Origin: Aeromicrobium senzhongii
Lineage (GTDB): Bacteria; Actinomycetota; Actinomycetes; Propionibacteriales; Nocardioidaceae
Direction: 5' to 3'
Assembly: GCF_014334735.1 (NCBI RefSeq)
Contig: NZ_CP060587.1
Span: forward strand, 1,798,001 to 1,862,000
Length of the DNA stretch: 64,000 nt
Shown here in pieces: positions 16,800 through 25,464 of the stretch. The position numbers and the translations under genes were made by a program. The first letter of the stretch is position 1; each line of letters starts with the position of its first letter. The notes under the pieces were generated by a model, which did not search any database, was not told where the DNA came from, and saw only the letters and a list, made by a program, of their open reading frames with translations.

Positions 16800-17795
16800 T
16801 CAGGCGTTCGCGTACGCGTCGTCGTCGGCGTCGGCGCCGTGACGACTCTTGAACCGGATGGCCAGAGCAGCACCGGCCAGCAGCGACAGGATCCCCAGGC
16901 CGCCGATGGCGAACGGGAGCCAGGTGCGCACGGCCTTGAGGGTCGTGGACTTGGAGCCGTACTCGTCGATGTTGGCCTGGATCGTCTCGGGCGAGGACGC
17001 GCTGACCGTGTCCATCGCGACGACGTCGTCGGCGCCGGGCTCATCGAGCTTCAGCCACTGCTTCTGGGCCTCTTCGATCTTGACCATGACGCCGGTCTCG
17101 GGCTCGACCCAGATGGTGCGGTCGTTCGCGTAGGTGCGGGTGGCCTCGACCGAGCCGGTGTCGGCCAGGCCGAACACGCCACGGGGAACCTCGCGGATGC
17201 CGAACTCGGTCTCGTCGATCGAGCCGCTGAAGCGGTAGGTGTTGATCGAGCCGTCGGTGCCCTCGACCTCTTCGGTGCCCTCGAACTCCATCTTCATCGG
17301 AGCCTTGACCGTCGCGTCCCAGTAGTCGTAGCTCTTCTTCTGGGTGTTGAACGGGAACTTGATCAGCTGACCCTCGAACTCGATCGGCTCGCCGTTCTGC
17401 GAGGCGCCGGACCACGGCACGGCCGCACCGGTGTACCGGTCGATCGCGAAGGTCTGCTCGAGGAAGTCGACCGGCGGGGCCTGGTCGTTGTTGTCGGTGC
17501 TCTGACCCTTGGTGAACACGGCGATGTCGCCGCCGTCGTTCTCGTCGGCGGCCTCCTTGGCCAGGTCGGGATCGCCGATGACGGTCGCGATGGTGGTGAT
17601 CGGACCCGAACCCGGCGCCACGTTGTCGGCGTCGAAGAAGTTCGCGTTGTCGTCACTGAGGATCTGCTGGGTGTTCTGGTCCTTGGGGACCACAGCCAGG
17701 CGGTCGTACGCGTATACCTTCATCGCGACGCCCAGGGTGAGCAGGAACGCTCCGAGCGTCAGGAACGCCACGGCGCCACGAGAGAACTTCCGCAC
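16800..17795 (-). CDS. DUF3068 (PorA-family) membrane protein
   Basis: The 331-residue protein has an N-terminal transmembrane segment (about 9-29), a large extracytoplasmic beta-rich domain, and a second segment near 295-315 followed by an acidic cytoplasmic tail. The pattern, with the MKVYAYDRLAVVPKDQN start of the outer domain, matches DUF3068, annotated in some databases as 'PorA family' although no pore function is shown. The family is restricted to actinobacteria and usually sits near envelope-polysaccharide genes. GTG start with GGAGG upstream. A TACGAT -10 and a perfect palindrome CTCTCGCGAGAG lie upstream, so the gene is probably transcribed alone and regulated. Function unknown. Confidence 0.88.
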   Translation of the reverse strand: MRKFSRGAVAFLTLGAFLLTLGVAMKVYAYDRLAVVPKDQNTQQILSDDNANFFDADNVAPGSGPITTIATVIGDPDLAKEAADENDGGDIAVFTKGQSTDNNDQAPPVDFLEQTFAIDRYTGAAVPWSGASQNGEPIEFEGQLIKFPFNTQKKSYDYWDATVKAPMKMEFEGTEEVEGTDGSINTYRFSGSIDETEFGIREVPRGVFGLADTGSVEATRTYANDRTIWVEPETGVMVKIEEAQKQWLKLDEPGADDVVAMDTVSASSPETIQANIDEYGSKSTTLKAVRTWLPFAIGGLGILSLLAGAALAIRFKSRHGADADDDAYANA

Positions 17796-17821
17796 AAGTG
17801 CCTCCGAACTAGGGTCTTGCC

Positions 17822-17851
17822 ATCGTATTTGTGAGTTACCTCTCGCGAGAG
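17822..17851 (-). promoter_or_regulatory. Promoter and palindromic operator candidate of the DUF3068 gene
   Basis: TACGAT (17822-17827 on the minus strand) is a TANNNT -10 box about 27 nt before the GTG. The 12-bp perfect palindrome CTCTCGCGAGAG (17840-17851) covers the place where the -35 would be, a position typical of a repressor or activator site. Confidence 0.4.
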
Positions 17852-17865
17852 CGTAGCACCACGGA

Positions 17866-18435
17866 TCATGTCAGGTGCGAAACCCTACCGATGAGTACGT
17901 CGGCGATCCGCGAGGGCTCCAGACCGGTCCGGCCGACATCCAACCAGGCGACTCCGGCGGCCCGCGCCGCCGCCTCGTCGCTGGGCTGGTCGCCGACCAT
18001 CACGACCCGTTCAGGGCGGGCCCACGGCGCCCGCGTCATCGCGTGCAGCAGCATCCCGGGCAGCGGCTTGCGACAGTCGCACGTGCCGGTCTCGTGCGGG
18101 CAGACCTCGATGCCGTCCAGCCGCCCACCGGCGCGGCCCAGCCGCGACACGAGCGCGCGGTGCACCTGCACCAGCTGCTCGCGCGTGAGCCGGCCCGTGG
18201 CCAGACCTCGCTGGTTCGTCACCAGGACCGTCCGGATCCCGGCACCCGTCAGGTCCGCCACCGCGCGGGCCACACCGGGCCGCAACCGCAGCTCGGCCGC
18301 GGACGCGATGTACCCGGGGCGATGGACGTTGAGCGTCCCGTCACGGTCGAGCAGGACGAGGTCCCACGGGACGGGGCCCGAGGGAGGCGGGATCGGCGTG
18401 TCGTCGAGTCCCAGCAGCGCCTCGTCGGTCCACAT
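17866..18435 (-). CDS. gmhB: D-glycero-D-manno-heptose 1,7-bisphosphate 7-phosphatase
   Basis: The 189-residue HAD phosphatase removes the 7-phosphate of heptose bisphosphate, giving heptose 1-phosphate. HAD motifs are clear: D30-x-D32 in LLDRDGT, T73 in VTNQ, K123, and D149/D153 in GDQPSD. The zinc loop CPHETGTCDC (C112, H114, C119, C121) is the hallmark of GmhB against histidinol phosphatase. About 25 extra residues precede the catalytic domain. It starts 2 bp after the gmhA stop, forming the end of a compact hddA-gmhA-gmhB operon for nucleotide-activated heptose. Confidence 0.9.
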   Translation of the reverse strand: MWTDEALLGLDDTPIPPPSGPVPWDLVLLDRDGTLNVHRPGYIASAAELRLRPGVARAVADLTGAGIRTVLVTNQRGLATGRLTREQLVQVHRALVSRLGRAGGRLDGIEVCPHETGTCDCRKPLPGMLLHAMTRAPWARPERVVMVGDQPSDEAAARAAGVAWLDVGRTGLEPSRIADVLIGRVSHLT

Positions 18436-18437
18436 CG

Positions 18438-19091
18438 TCAGGCGGAGCCGTTGGGCTGCGACAGGACGTCGACCGCCTCGCACCACGCGTGGGCCCACAG
18501 CATGTGGACCTCCTGGATCCGCGGCGTGAAGTCCGACGGCACGTGCAGCACGTGGTCCGCCCGGCCCGGCAGGTCGCCACCGGCCGCACCGGTGAGCGCG
18601 ACGGTGCCGAGGCCGCGCTCGCGCGCGGCGTCGAGTGCGCGCAGGATGCTCTCGCTGCGGCCGCTGGTGGACATCGCGATCAGCAGGTCGCCGGGACGCC
18701 CGAGCGACTGGACGCCCCGGACGAACACGTCGTCGAACCCGTAGTCGTTGCCCACGGCGGTGATCGAGGTCAGCGAGTCCGCGAGGCAGACCGCCGGCAG
18801 CGGCGAGCGGTCGAGGATGCACTTGCCGACGAACTCGGCGGCGATGTGGCTGGCGATCGCGGCACTGCCGCCGTTGCCGGCGACCAGGATGGTGCCGCCC
18901 GCGCGCAGGGTGTCGACGACCGCACGACCGGCCGCGTCGACGGCCGCGACGAGCGCCGGCTCCTCGAGCGCACGGACCAGCGACGCCCAGGCCTCGATGC
19001 CGAGCGTCTGGCGTTGGGCGACGACCTGCTCGATCGCGTCATCGGACACGGCGTGCACCGGGTGCTCGAACGTCAACTCTGTCCCCTCCAC
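18438..19091 (-). CDS. gmhA: Sedoheptulose 7-phosphate isomerase (SIS domain)
   Basis: The 217-residue SIS-domain enzyme converts sedoheptulose 7-phosphate to D-glycero-D-manno-heptose 7-phosphate, the entry step to bacterial heptose donors. VAGNGGSAAIASHIAAEF (70-87) and AMSTSGRSESIL are the two phosphosugar loops. H82/E86 and the C-terminal EVHMLWAHAWCE, with its active-site histidine, fit GmhA better than other SIS proteins. The GTG at 19091 overlaps hddA by 19 bp. A TTG at 19078, whose codon ends inside a TTGA overlap with the hddA stop, is an alternative start that would drop five residues. It is coupled to hddA and gmhB. Confidence 0.9.
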   Translation of the reverse strand: MEGTELTFEHPVHAVSDDAIEQVVAQRQTLGIEAWASLVRALEEPALVAAVDAAGRAVVDTLRAGGTILVAGNGGSAAIASHIAAEFVGKCILDRSPLPAVCLADSLTSITAVGNDYGFDDVFVRGVQSLGRPGDLLIAMSTSGRSESILRALDAARERGLGTVALTGAAGGDLPGRADHVLHVPSDFTPRIQEVHMLWAHAWCEAVDVLSQPNGSA

Positions 19092-20155
19092 GTGACCAGC
19101 CCTTCCCTCGAGAACGTGAACTCCGAGACACCCAACCCCATCCGGGTCAGCTCCTCGGCCACGACGTGACGACGCTCGAACTCGCAGATGAAGACCAGGT
19201 GGCCGCCACCACCGGCGCCGGTGACCTTGCCGCCGAGCGCGCCCAGCGACAGGGCCTTGGTGATGGCCTCGTCGATGAGCGGCGTCGCGATGCGGTCCGA
19301 CATCTTGCGCTTCTCGTCCCAGGCCTGGCCCAGCAGGCGCCCGAGCGTGTCGACCTCGCCGCGGACGAGCGCCAGTTTCATCTCGGCGGCGAGCTCCTTT
19401 TGGGCGCGTAGGCCCTCGAGTGCCGTTTCCTCACCGCGCTCGTACCGCGAGACCTGGTCGTCGATGATGTGGTCGCTGACCCGGGTGTTGCCCGTGTAGG
19501 CCAGCAGCATGTTGTGCTCGAGCTCGTGGATCGTCGCATCGCGGATGCGCAGCGGGTTGACGACGACCTGGTCGGCGAACTCGATGTAGTTGAAGCCGCC
19601 GAACGACGCGGCGTACTGGTCCTGGGCGCCACCGGGGATCTGCAGGTCCTCGCGCTCGAGCCGGTACGCCAGCTCGGCGACCTCGTACTCGGTGAGGTCC
19701 AGTCCCAGGTGCTGGGCCACGACCCCGATGACGGCCACCATGACCGCGCTCGACGAACCGAGGCCGGAACCGGGCGGGGCGTTGGTGTGGATGAACAGGT
19801 CGAAGCCCGTGGCCGCCTGGGCGCCGGGGTACTGCCGCAGCCGCGCGATCGTGGCCTTCGGCAGGTCGAGCTGTCCGTCGAGCTCGAGGTCGTCCTCGAC
19901 GTTGAAGCCGACCGAGTAGCCGTAGTCGAGGGACTTGATCGTGACCTGGCCGTCCGAGCGCGGGCGCAGGGTGCAGTAGGAGTAGGCCGAGATGGTGGCC
20001 GACAGGACGGCGCCGCCCTCGCGCTCGGGGAACGGCGCGACGTCCGTGCCGCCTCCGGCGAACGAGATGCGCAACGGCGCGCGGGCCCTCAACACGGGCC
20101 GGCGGACGTCGGCCGTGACCGGTTCGGGTGACACCAGATGGGACTGCTGTGTCAT
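19073..20155 (-). CDS. hddA: D-glycero-alpha-D-manno-heptose 7-phosphate kinase (GHMP kinase)
   Basis: The 360-residue GHMP kinase phosphorylates heptose 7-phosphate at O-1. RAPLRISFAGGGTDVAPF (24-41) is the N-terminal substrate motif of the HddA/FKP-like branch. PPGSGLGSSSA (127-137) is the ATP-binding GHMP loop, and GKVTGAGGGGHLVFI is the C-terminal motif. The GHMP kinase type, rather than bifunctional HldE, points to the alpha-anomer GDP-heptose route and not the ADP-heptose route of lipopolysaccharide. TGGAGG lies 11 nt before the ATG. It is first in its operon and divergent from a membrane acyltransferase gene; the 87-bp gap holds a 7-bp inverted repeat. Confidence 0.92.
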   Translation of the reverse strand: MTQQSHLVSPEPVTADVRRPVLRARAPLRISFAGGGTDVAPFPEREGGAVLSATISAYSYCTLRPRSDGQVTIKSLDYGYSVGFNVEDDLELDGQLDLPKATIARLRQYPGAQAATGFDLFIHTNAPPGSGLGSSSAVMVAVIGVVAQHLGLDLTEYEVAELAYRLEREDLQIPGGAQDQYAASFGGFNYIEFADQVVVNPLRIRDATIHELEHNMLLAYTGNTRVSDHIIDDQVSRYERGEETALEGLRAQKELAAEMKLALVRGEVDTLGRLLGQAWDEKRKMSDRIATPLIDEAITKALSLGALGGKVTGAGGGGHLVFICEFERRHVVAEELTRMGLGVSEFTFSREGLVTWRGQS

Positions 20156-20181
20156 CCGTACTAGCCTCCAGACGTGATGCG

Positions 20182-20197
20182 GCGCCCGAACGGGCGC
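20182..20197. repeat. Inverted repeat in the hddA/acyltransferase divergent promoter region
   Basis: GCGCCCG (20182-20188) and CGGGCGC (20191-20197) are perfect inverted 7-mers with an AA between. A TAGGTT -10-like box for hddA is at 20209-20214 on the minus strand, so the repeat lies in the early hddA leader. It could be an operator or a leader hairpin. Confidence 0.35.
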
Positions 20198-20242
20198 AAT
20201 GCGACGACAACCTACCCGATTCTCACTGAACCCGGAGGCTTC

Positions 20243-21433
20243 ATGGGTCACCTGCGCCTCGTGGACGGACTGCGTGCCGTCGCGGCCGGACTCGTGCTGG
20301 CCTCGCACGTCGGGTTCTGGAGCGGCGCCTCCCAGATCGACCTCGTCGGAGGACTCGTGGCGCGCGGCGACGCCGGGGTCGCGGTGTTCTTCGCGATCTC
20401 GGCGTTCCTGCTGCTCCGGCCCGCGATCAGCCGAGGTCTCGACGGCGCGCAGACCCCCCGCAGCTCGACCGGTGTGTACGCCGCCCACCGGGCCGCACGC
20501 ATCCTGCCCGCCTACTGGCTCGCCCTCGTCGGCGTGCTCGCTGCGGCGGCACTGATCCCCTCGGCGGGCGGTCTCGGCGGTGGCGAGCGGGTGCTGGCCC
20601 ACGTCCTGCTGCTGCAGGGCTACACCGGCGAGTACTACCAGTCGTTCACCCAGACCTGGAGCCTGACGACCGAGGTCACCTTCTACGTGCTGGTCCCGGT
20701 CCTGGGTGCGGTCCTGGCGCGCGTCCTGTCGCGCCGGGGTGGCGCGCGGGGGATCCGGTCGCTGCTCACCGCGACGATCGCCATCGGCCTGCTCGGGTTG
20801 GTCGTCCAGGCGGCCGCCACCGCATGGACCCGCGCCGGCTCCGACGGTGGCGCCGGGATCCTGGCCACGAGCGTCCTGGGCCACCTCGCCTGGTTCGGCG
20901 TCGGCGTGGTCGTCGCCCTGTTGACCGAGGCCCGCCGCCGTGGCCTCGGTCCGCTGGTCACCCGGCCCGCCCTCGTGGCCGTCTGGTCCTCGCGGCCCAC
21001 GCTCGTCCTGTTGGCGGTCGTGACGTTCGTCGTGGCCTCCTCCCCCGTGGCCGGCCCGCGAGACCTGGCCGCGCCGACGGTCGCCCAGGCCGTCGCGAAG
21101 GAGGGGCTGTACGCCCTGTTCGCCCTGTTCCTGCTGGCGGCGGCCGTCCAGGAGCCGGCCGCGGACACGCCCGCCGGAGCGATCGCGCGCGCGGGCGTCA
21201 CCCGGTGGCTCGGCGACATCTCCTACGGCGTCTTCCTGTGGCACGTGCTGGTGCTGCAGGTGCTGTTCGCCCTCACCGGCGCCACGCTCTTCGCCGCGGA
21301 CTTCTGGTGGGTGCTCTACGCCACCGTCGGGTTCAGCGTGGCGCTGGCGTCGGCATCGTGGTGGCTGGTCGAGCGTCCGATCCTGACGGCAGTGCGCGCT
21401 CGAACGGCGCGCGACACACCAGCGCGAGCGTGA
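20243..21433 (+). CDS. Membrane acyltransferase (acyltransferase-3/OafA type), no SGNH domain
   Basis: The 396-residue protein has about ten transmembrane helices and the acyltransferase-3 pattern: LVDGLRAVAAGLVLASHVG in helix 1 with the conserved histidine, the arginine-rich loop AAHRAARILPAYW, and SYGVFLWHVLVLQVLF and WWLVERPI near the end. Such enzymes move an acyl group, usually acetyl, across the membrane to a glycan. The ATG has an ideal GGAGG (20234-20238). Its last 101 bp overlap, on the opposite strand, the 3' end of the AftD-like gene. It is divergent from hddA and likely decorates the same glycan. Confidence 0.9.
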   Translation: MGHLRLVDGLRAVAAGLVLASHVGFWSGASQIDLVGGLVARGDAGVAVFFAISAFLLLRPAISRGLDGAQTPRSSTGVYAAHRAARILPAYWLALVGVLAAAALIPSAGGLGGGERVLAHVLLLQGYTGEYYQSFTQTWSLTTEVTFYVLVPVLGAVLARVLSRRGGARGIRSLLTATIAIGLLGLVVQAAATAWTRAGSDGGAGILATSVLGHLAWFGVGVVVALLTEARRRGLGPLVTRPALVAVWSSRPTLVLLAVVTFVVASSPVAGPRDLAAPTVAQAVAKEGLYALFALFLLAAAVQEPAADTPAGAIARAGVTRWLGDISYGVFLWHVLVLQVLFALTGATLFAADFWWVLYATVGFSVALASASWWLVERPILTAVRARTARDTPARA

Positions 21434-24400
21434 ACAGCCCCGCCGCCTGACCCAGGATCGCCCCGGCCGAGGTGCGCTCGACGACCCCGAGGGCCGCCAT
21501 CGCGACGCCACCGAACGTCATCGCGATGAGAGCCGCAGGCACGAGGAACCGGCGCGGCACACACCAGGCGACGACGGCCGCCGCCAGCCCGGCCGGACCG
21601 CCGCACAGGATCCCGACGACACCTGACAGTGCCCATCCGAGCCGCCGGTCCGGGCGCGACGCGGGGGCGGGCCACCGGTCCCACGGCAGCCGCGAGCGGC
21701 GCGTGACGAGTAGGACGGCGAGCAGCAGCAGGAGCGCGACCGGGCCGATTGCGAGTCCCCAGCGGTGCGCGTTCGTGGGCGCGAAGTCGATGACGACCTC
21801 GCCCGAGACCGCGGCGGGAAGCCGGAATCCCTGACGCCAGCCGTCGACGACGACGGGGTCGAGCTCGCGACCATCGGCTGTCGCTCTCCATCCGTCGTTG
21901 GCGCCCTGGGTGGTCAGGAGGACGGCGTCCTCCCCCGGGCCGACCTCGGCGACGATGCGGCCGGGCGCCGTCTCGCGCGACTCGACGGTCCGGCCCGACG
22001 CGGGCGTCGGGCCGAACGTGCCCAGGACGATGCGCTCGACCTCGAACGGGGCCGGCAGGTCGGCGCGCACATCCACGACACCGGCGTCGACCCGGGCCCG
22101 GGACGGGCCGCACGGCGACAGCTCCACTGGAGCGCCGGCGGCGACGTCCGCGCGATCGACGGTGCCGCCGAATCTCAGGACGGAGTCCCCCACCGAGATC
22201 GGTGAGCAGGGCACCTCGAGGGACTCCGACGGCTCGATCGCCGAGAAGTCCACCTCCGGAACCGCCCACTCCCCCTCGCCCGGCGCGCGGACGAAGGTGA
22301 GGGTGATCCGGTCCCCCGAGCGCTCGATCGACCCTCCGGTGGCCGGGAGCGTCGACACGCGGCCGCCGGCTGACGCCCGGATGGCCGCGAGTCCGGTGCC
22401 GGTCGACTCGAGGCGTCCGAACGACGTCCCTTCCGGCAACTGGACCTCCACCTCGGCGGCGTCACGGTCGGCCGGCACGCGCCAGGAGGTCGCGGGGTCG
22501 CCGTCGAACGCGGCTCCGGGGCGGTGAGCGGGATCGTCCCCCGTGCGGTCTTCCGAGGTGAACACGGTGGGCGCGTCCAGCAGGGTCTCCAGCGCGGACC
22601 CTCGCCGCGCGCGGGCAGTCACCGAGACCGGGACCGAAGCGGCGCCGGTGGATCGGATCGCCCAGCGTGGAGCGGCCGCGTCCTCGTCCAGCGGGCTGAG
22701 CACCACGCTGGTGTCGGCCAGGTCCACCGTGCCCGGCACGGCGATGCGCGAACCCCACGCGTGCGCGTCGCTGCTGACCTCGGCGATGCCGCGGACGACC
22801 GGTCGCGGCGACGTCGGCAGGACCACGTCGAGCCGGTCGAACCGCTCGGCGCCCAGATCCGCTGAGCCACTCCCCCCGTCGAGCGTGACGCGAACGCGGC
22901 GCGACGTGCCGTCCGGCCGGTGGGCGACCAGCGTGACGGCGTCGACAGCCGGGGTGGTCTCCGCGGCCCGCACCGTGACCGTGCCCAGCCGGGTCGGGCC
23001 CGGGAGCGTCAGGGTGAGAAGCCCGGCCGTCTCCTCGTCGGTGAGCCAAGCGGTGCCGGAGTCGCCGTCGAGCGCAGCGGCAGGACCGGTTCGGGTGCCC
23101 GACCACGATGACGCGAACGGGTCCGCCCCGCTGCTGCTGGCATGGACGTCCCGCAGGCCGACCCACTCTCGGACCGGCTGCGTGGCGGGGTCGCCCGCCG
23201 GTGGCAGGTCGCGAGCCCCGATGACGGTCGGCGCGTCGTCCTCGGCCGTGAGGGTCGGGCCGTGGGCCAGCTGTGCCGGCCGGCCGCTGTTGAACTGACG
23301 CCACCGCACGGAGTCGGTGACGACGTCGGGGTCCGCGGCACCGGGCTCGATCGTGGTCCACGTGCCCGGTGGCAGGCCGTGGGCGGTGAGGTCGACGAGA
23401 GCCTCAGGACCACCGGCGACGCGCACCCCGGCGTCGGCGTGGACCGCCTCGACGAGGTCACCGGACGCGCCGTCGACCGTCCAGACGGACAGGTCGCCGA
23501 AGCGACCCTGCTGCGTGAAGCCGGGCGAGGCGGCGAGCGTCTGCTCGACCCGGTCGGCCGATACCGCCTGGACGAGCGGCAGGACGCCGTGCCGGACGAC
23601 GACGCGCGTGACACCCATGCGGGCCAGCACCTGGGCCAGACCCGGCCGGGCGGTGCCCGAGGACACCGCTTCGTCGATCCGGTCCAACAGCCGGGTCGCT
23701 CCGGGATGTCCCAGCGGCGCCGAGGCGCGGACGATGATCGGCGAATCCGCCAAGGCCACGAGCGGCTCGTCCGACGTCTTGCCCCAGGTGAACTCGGCCG
23801 TGCGTGCCGCCGGGAGGACGAGGGTGGATCCGCCGTCCTGCTCGGCGAGCGCGTCGATCTCCTCGGCGGCCTGCGACCAGGCGGCCGGGATCTCGGCGTA
23901 GGAGTTGGCGTCCCCACCGCGCCCCGACCACAGGGCCGTCGGCGAGACCATCGCGGCGACCACCACGGCCACGGTGACCGCCCGCGGGAGGCGACGCGAC
24001 CGTCCGAGACCGCGTGCCACCAGCACGCCGACACCGAGAGCGAGAGGCAGGCGCACCAGCGGATCGGCCTTGTGGACGTTGCGCAGGGCGGCGCCGACTC
24101 CGTCGAGGAAGTCGCGCACGGGCCCGGCGACCGGCGAACCCAGCGCACCGGCATGACCGATCGCCATCGCCACGACGCCGACGAGGGCGGAGCCCACGAG
24201 GAAGCGCACGGCATGGCTGCGCTCACGATCGCGACCGAGCAACAGGAGCCCGGCCACGCCGGCACCCGCCACGACCATGCCGCTGACGATCGCCACCAGA
24301 CCCTGCGCCTGGACCCAGCCGGACTGCCAGACGGGGTGCGACTCGGCATCCAGGATGTAGGCGATCCAGTGGTCGGCCCCGCGCAGGATGTTCGGGACCG

Positions 24401-25208
24401 ACGTGACGGCCGTGGTGATCCGGGCGGTCTCGATGAAGTCCAGGAAGGGATAGCCGTACCGGCCCAGCACCAGCAGCGGCACGAGCCACCAGGCCGCGCC
24501 CACCACCACGCCGGTCCCCCACGCCAGCAGGGCCCGGCCGCGCCGCGCGGCCCGCGGCGCGGTGAGGATCACCAGGAGGGGCATCGCCAGGACGACGGCC
24601 GACGCCGTGGCGTTGACGCCGCCGAGGGCGAACGTGAGCAGTCCGGTCCAGGCCGCGGCGCGCACCAGCTGGCGGGTGGTCGTCCCCGGTCGGACCATCG
24701 TCCACGCCACGAGGACGAGCCACGGGGCCACGGCACCGGGCCAGGCCTCGATCGAGATCTCGGGAAGGACCGTGACGACCCGCGGGGCCAGCGTGTAGAG
24801 CGCCGCCGCGACCAGCGCCAGATCGGTGCTGAGCCCGACGATGCGGCGGGCGACCAGATGCGTGCCGAGGAACCCCACGACCAGCAGCAGGCTCCACCAG
24901 ATCCGCTGCGCGGCCCAGTCGGGGAGCCCGGCCGCCTCGGACAGGCCCATGACGGGGCCGAGGGGGAAGAGATAGCCGTAGGCCTGGTTCTGCAGCTCAC
25001 CGAGGCCGGCGTGCGAGTTCCACGCGTACAGGGCGCGGGAGAGGTAGTCCCACGGGGCGACCGTGAGATCGAGCTTGGTGTCGGGCTGGATCCGCCCGGG
25101 CGCGACGACCCACGGAAGAATCGCCACCAGCAAAGTGCTGGCGGCGATTCTGACCCGCTGGGCGACGTCTGGCGTCGCGCCGGGTTCGTCGGTGGTGGGG
25201 TGTCTCAC
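21333..25208 (-). CDS. AftD-like alpha-(1->3)-arabinofuranosyltransferase family protein (DUF3367), copy 1
   Basis: This 1291-residue protein matches the AftD family in size and layout. An N-terminal GT-C module has about 11-12 transmembrane helices (to about residue 430), with the first outer loop reading PDTKLDLTVAP (candidate catalytic Asp near residue 43). A large extracytoplasmic part follows with two discoidin-like carbohydrate-binding modules (motifs ALDGDSGTAWLTDE and AFDGDPATSWRVPAD). The C-terminal beta domain contains DGWRATADG, and three more helices end the protein. Family members use decaprenyl-phosphate sugars to extend cell-wall arabinan. Here the acceptor is unknown. GTG start with a weak ribosome-binding site. 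It directly follows a DUF2613 gene, as in mycobacteria. Its 3' end overlaps the convergent acyltransferase gene by 101 bp. Confidence 0.88.
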   Translation of the reverse strand: MRHPTTDEPGATPDVAQRVRIAASTLLVAILPWVVAPGRIQPDTKLDLTVAPWDYLSRALYAWNSHAGLGELQNQAYGYLFPLGPVMGLSEAAGLPDWAAQRIWWSLLLVVGFLGTHLVARRIVGLSTDLALVAAALYTLAPRVVTVLPEISIEAWPGAVAPWLVLVAWTMVRPGTTTRQLVRAAAWTGLLTFALGGVNATASAVVLAMPLLVILTAPRAARRGRALLAWGTGVVVGAAWWLVPLLVLGRYGYPFLDFIETARITTAVTSVPNILRGADHWIAYILDAESHPVWQSGWVQAQGLVAIVSGMVVAGAGVAGLLLLGRDRERSHAVRFLVGSALVGVVAMAIGHAGALGSPVAGPVRDFLDGVGAALRNVHKADPLVRLPLALGVGVLVARGLGRSRRLPRAVTVAVVVAAMVSPTALWSGRGGDANSYAEIPAAWSQAAEEIDALAEQDGGSTLVLPAARTAEFTWGKTSDEPLVALADSPIIVRASAPLGHPGATRLLDRIDEAVSSGTARPGLAQVLARMGVTRVVVRHGVLPLVQAVSADRVEQTLAASPGFTQQGRFGDLSVWTVDGASGDLVEAVHADAGVRVAGGPEALVDLTAHGLPPGTWTTIEPGAADPDVVTDSVRWRQFNSGRPAQLAHGPTLTAEDDAPTVIGARDLPPAGDPATQPVREWVGLRDVHASSSGADPFASSWSGTRTGPAAALDGDSGTAWLTDEETAGLLTLTLPGPTRLGTVTVRAAETTPAVDAVTLVAHRPDGTSRRVRVTLDGGSGSADLGAERFDRLDVVLPTSPRPVVRGIAEVSSDAHAWGSRIAVPGTVDLADTSVVLSPLDEDAAAPRWAIRSTGAASVPVSVTARARRGSALETLLDAPTVFTSEDRTGDDPAHRPGAAFDGDPATSWRVPADRDAAEVEVQLPEGTSFGRLESTGTGLAAIRASAGGRVSTLPATGGSIERSGDRITLTFVRAPGEGEWAVPEVDFSAIEPSESLEVPCSPISVGDSVLRFGGTVDRADVAAGAPVELSPCGPSRARVDAGVVDVRADLPAPFEVERIVLGTFGPTPASGRTVESRETAPGRIVAEVGPGEDAVLLTTQGANDGWRATADGRELDPVVVDGWRQGFRLPAAVSGEVVIDFAPTNAHRWGLAIGPVALLLLLAVLLVTRRSRLPWDRWPAPASRPDRRLGWALSGVVGILCGGPAGLAAAVVAWCVPRRFLVPAALIAMTFGGVAMAALGVVERTSAGAILGQAAGLFTLALVCRAPFERALPSGSDARPATTMPTPAPR

Positions 25209-25218
25209 CCCGGTTCGA

Positions 25219-25365
25219 TCAGGACTCGTCGTACGCGATGACGGAGGAGTGCGTCTGATCCTGCTTGACGGCGGTCTGGCTCGCGACGAGACCGGTGACC
25301 GCGAGAACGCCGAGGACGCTGCCCGCGATGGTTCCGCCGATGATCATAACCAAGCTCTCGCTCAT
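25219..25365 (-). CDS. DUF2613-type small membrane protein, 48 aa
   Basis: A 48-residue protein: short polar start, one glycine/alanine-rich hydrophobic helix (LVMIIGGTIAGSVLGVLAVT, about residues 5-24), then a polar tail ending SSVIAYDES. Size, helix and position immediately before aftD match the DUF2613 family. The mycobacterial member Rv0236A is likewise beside aftD (Rv0236c). It is likely a partner or assembly factor of the AftD-like enzyme; no function is established. A GGGG lies 5 nt before the ATG. The gap to the AftD-like gene is 10 bp. Confidence 0.72.
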   Translation of the reverse strand: MSESLVMIIGGTIAGSVLGVLAVTGLVASQTAVKQDQTHSSVIAYDES

Positions 25366-25464
25366 GTGCCCCAATTTTCCGTAGTCGTGGCGATACTGCT
25401 CAGCAGCCTAGCAGGGCTTCAGTGCCCTGTCCCGCACTCATCTCGGTTGCCAATACGGTGTCTG

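Noticed and set aside
25408-25430. CAGGGC-TTCAGT-GCCCTG hairpin between the DUF2613 and GT-C-like genes as a terminator
   Set aside because: The stem is only 6 bp with a 6-nt loop, and the genes on both sides are co-directional parts of one cluster; too weak to call.
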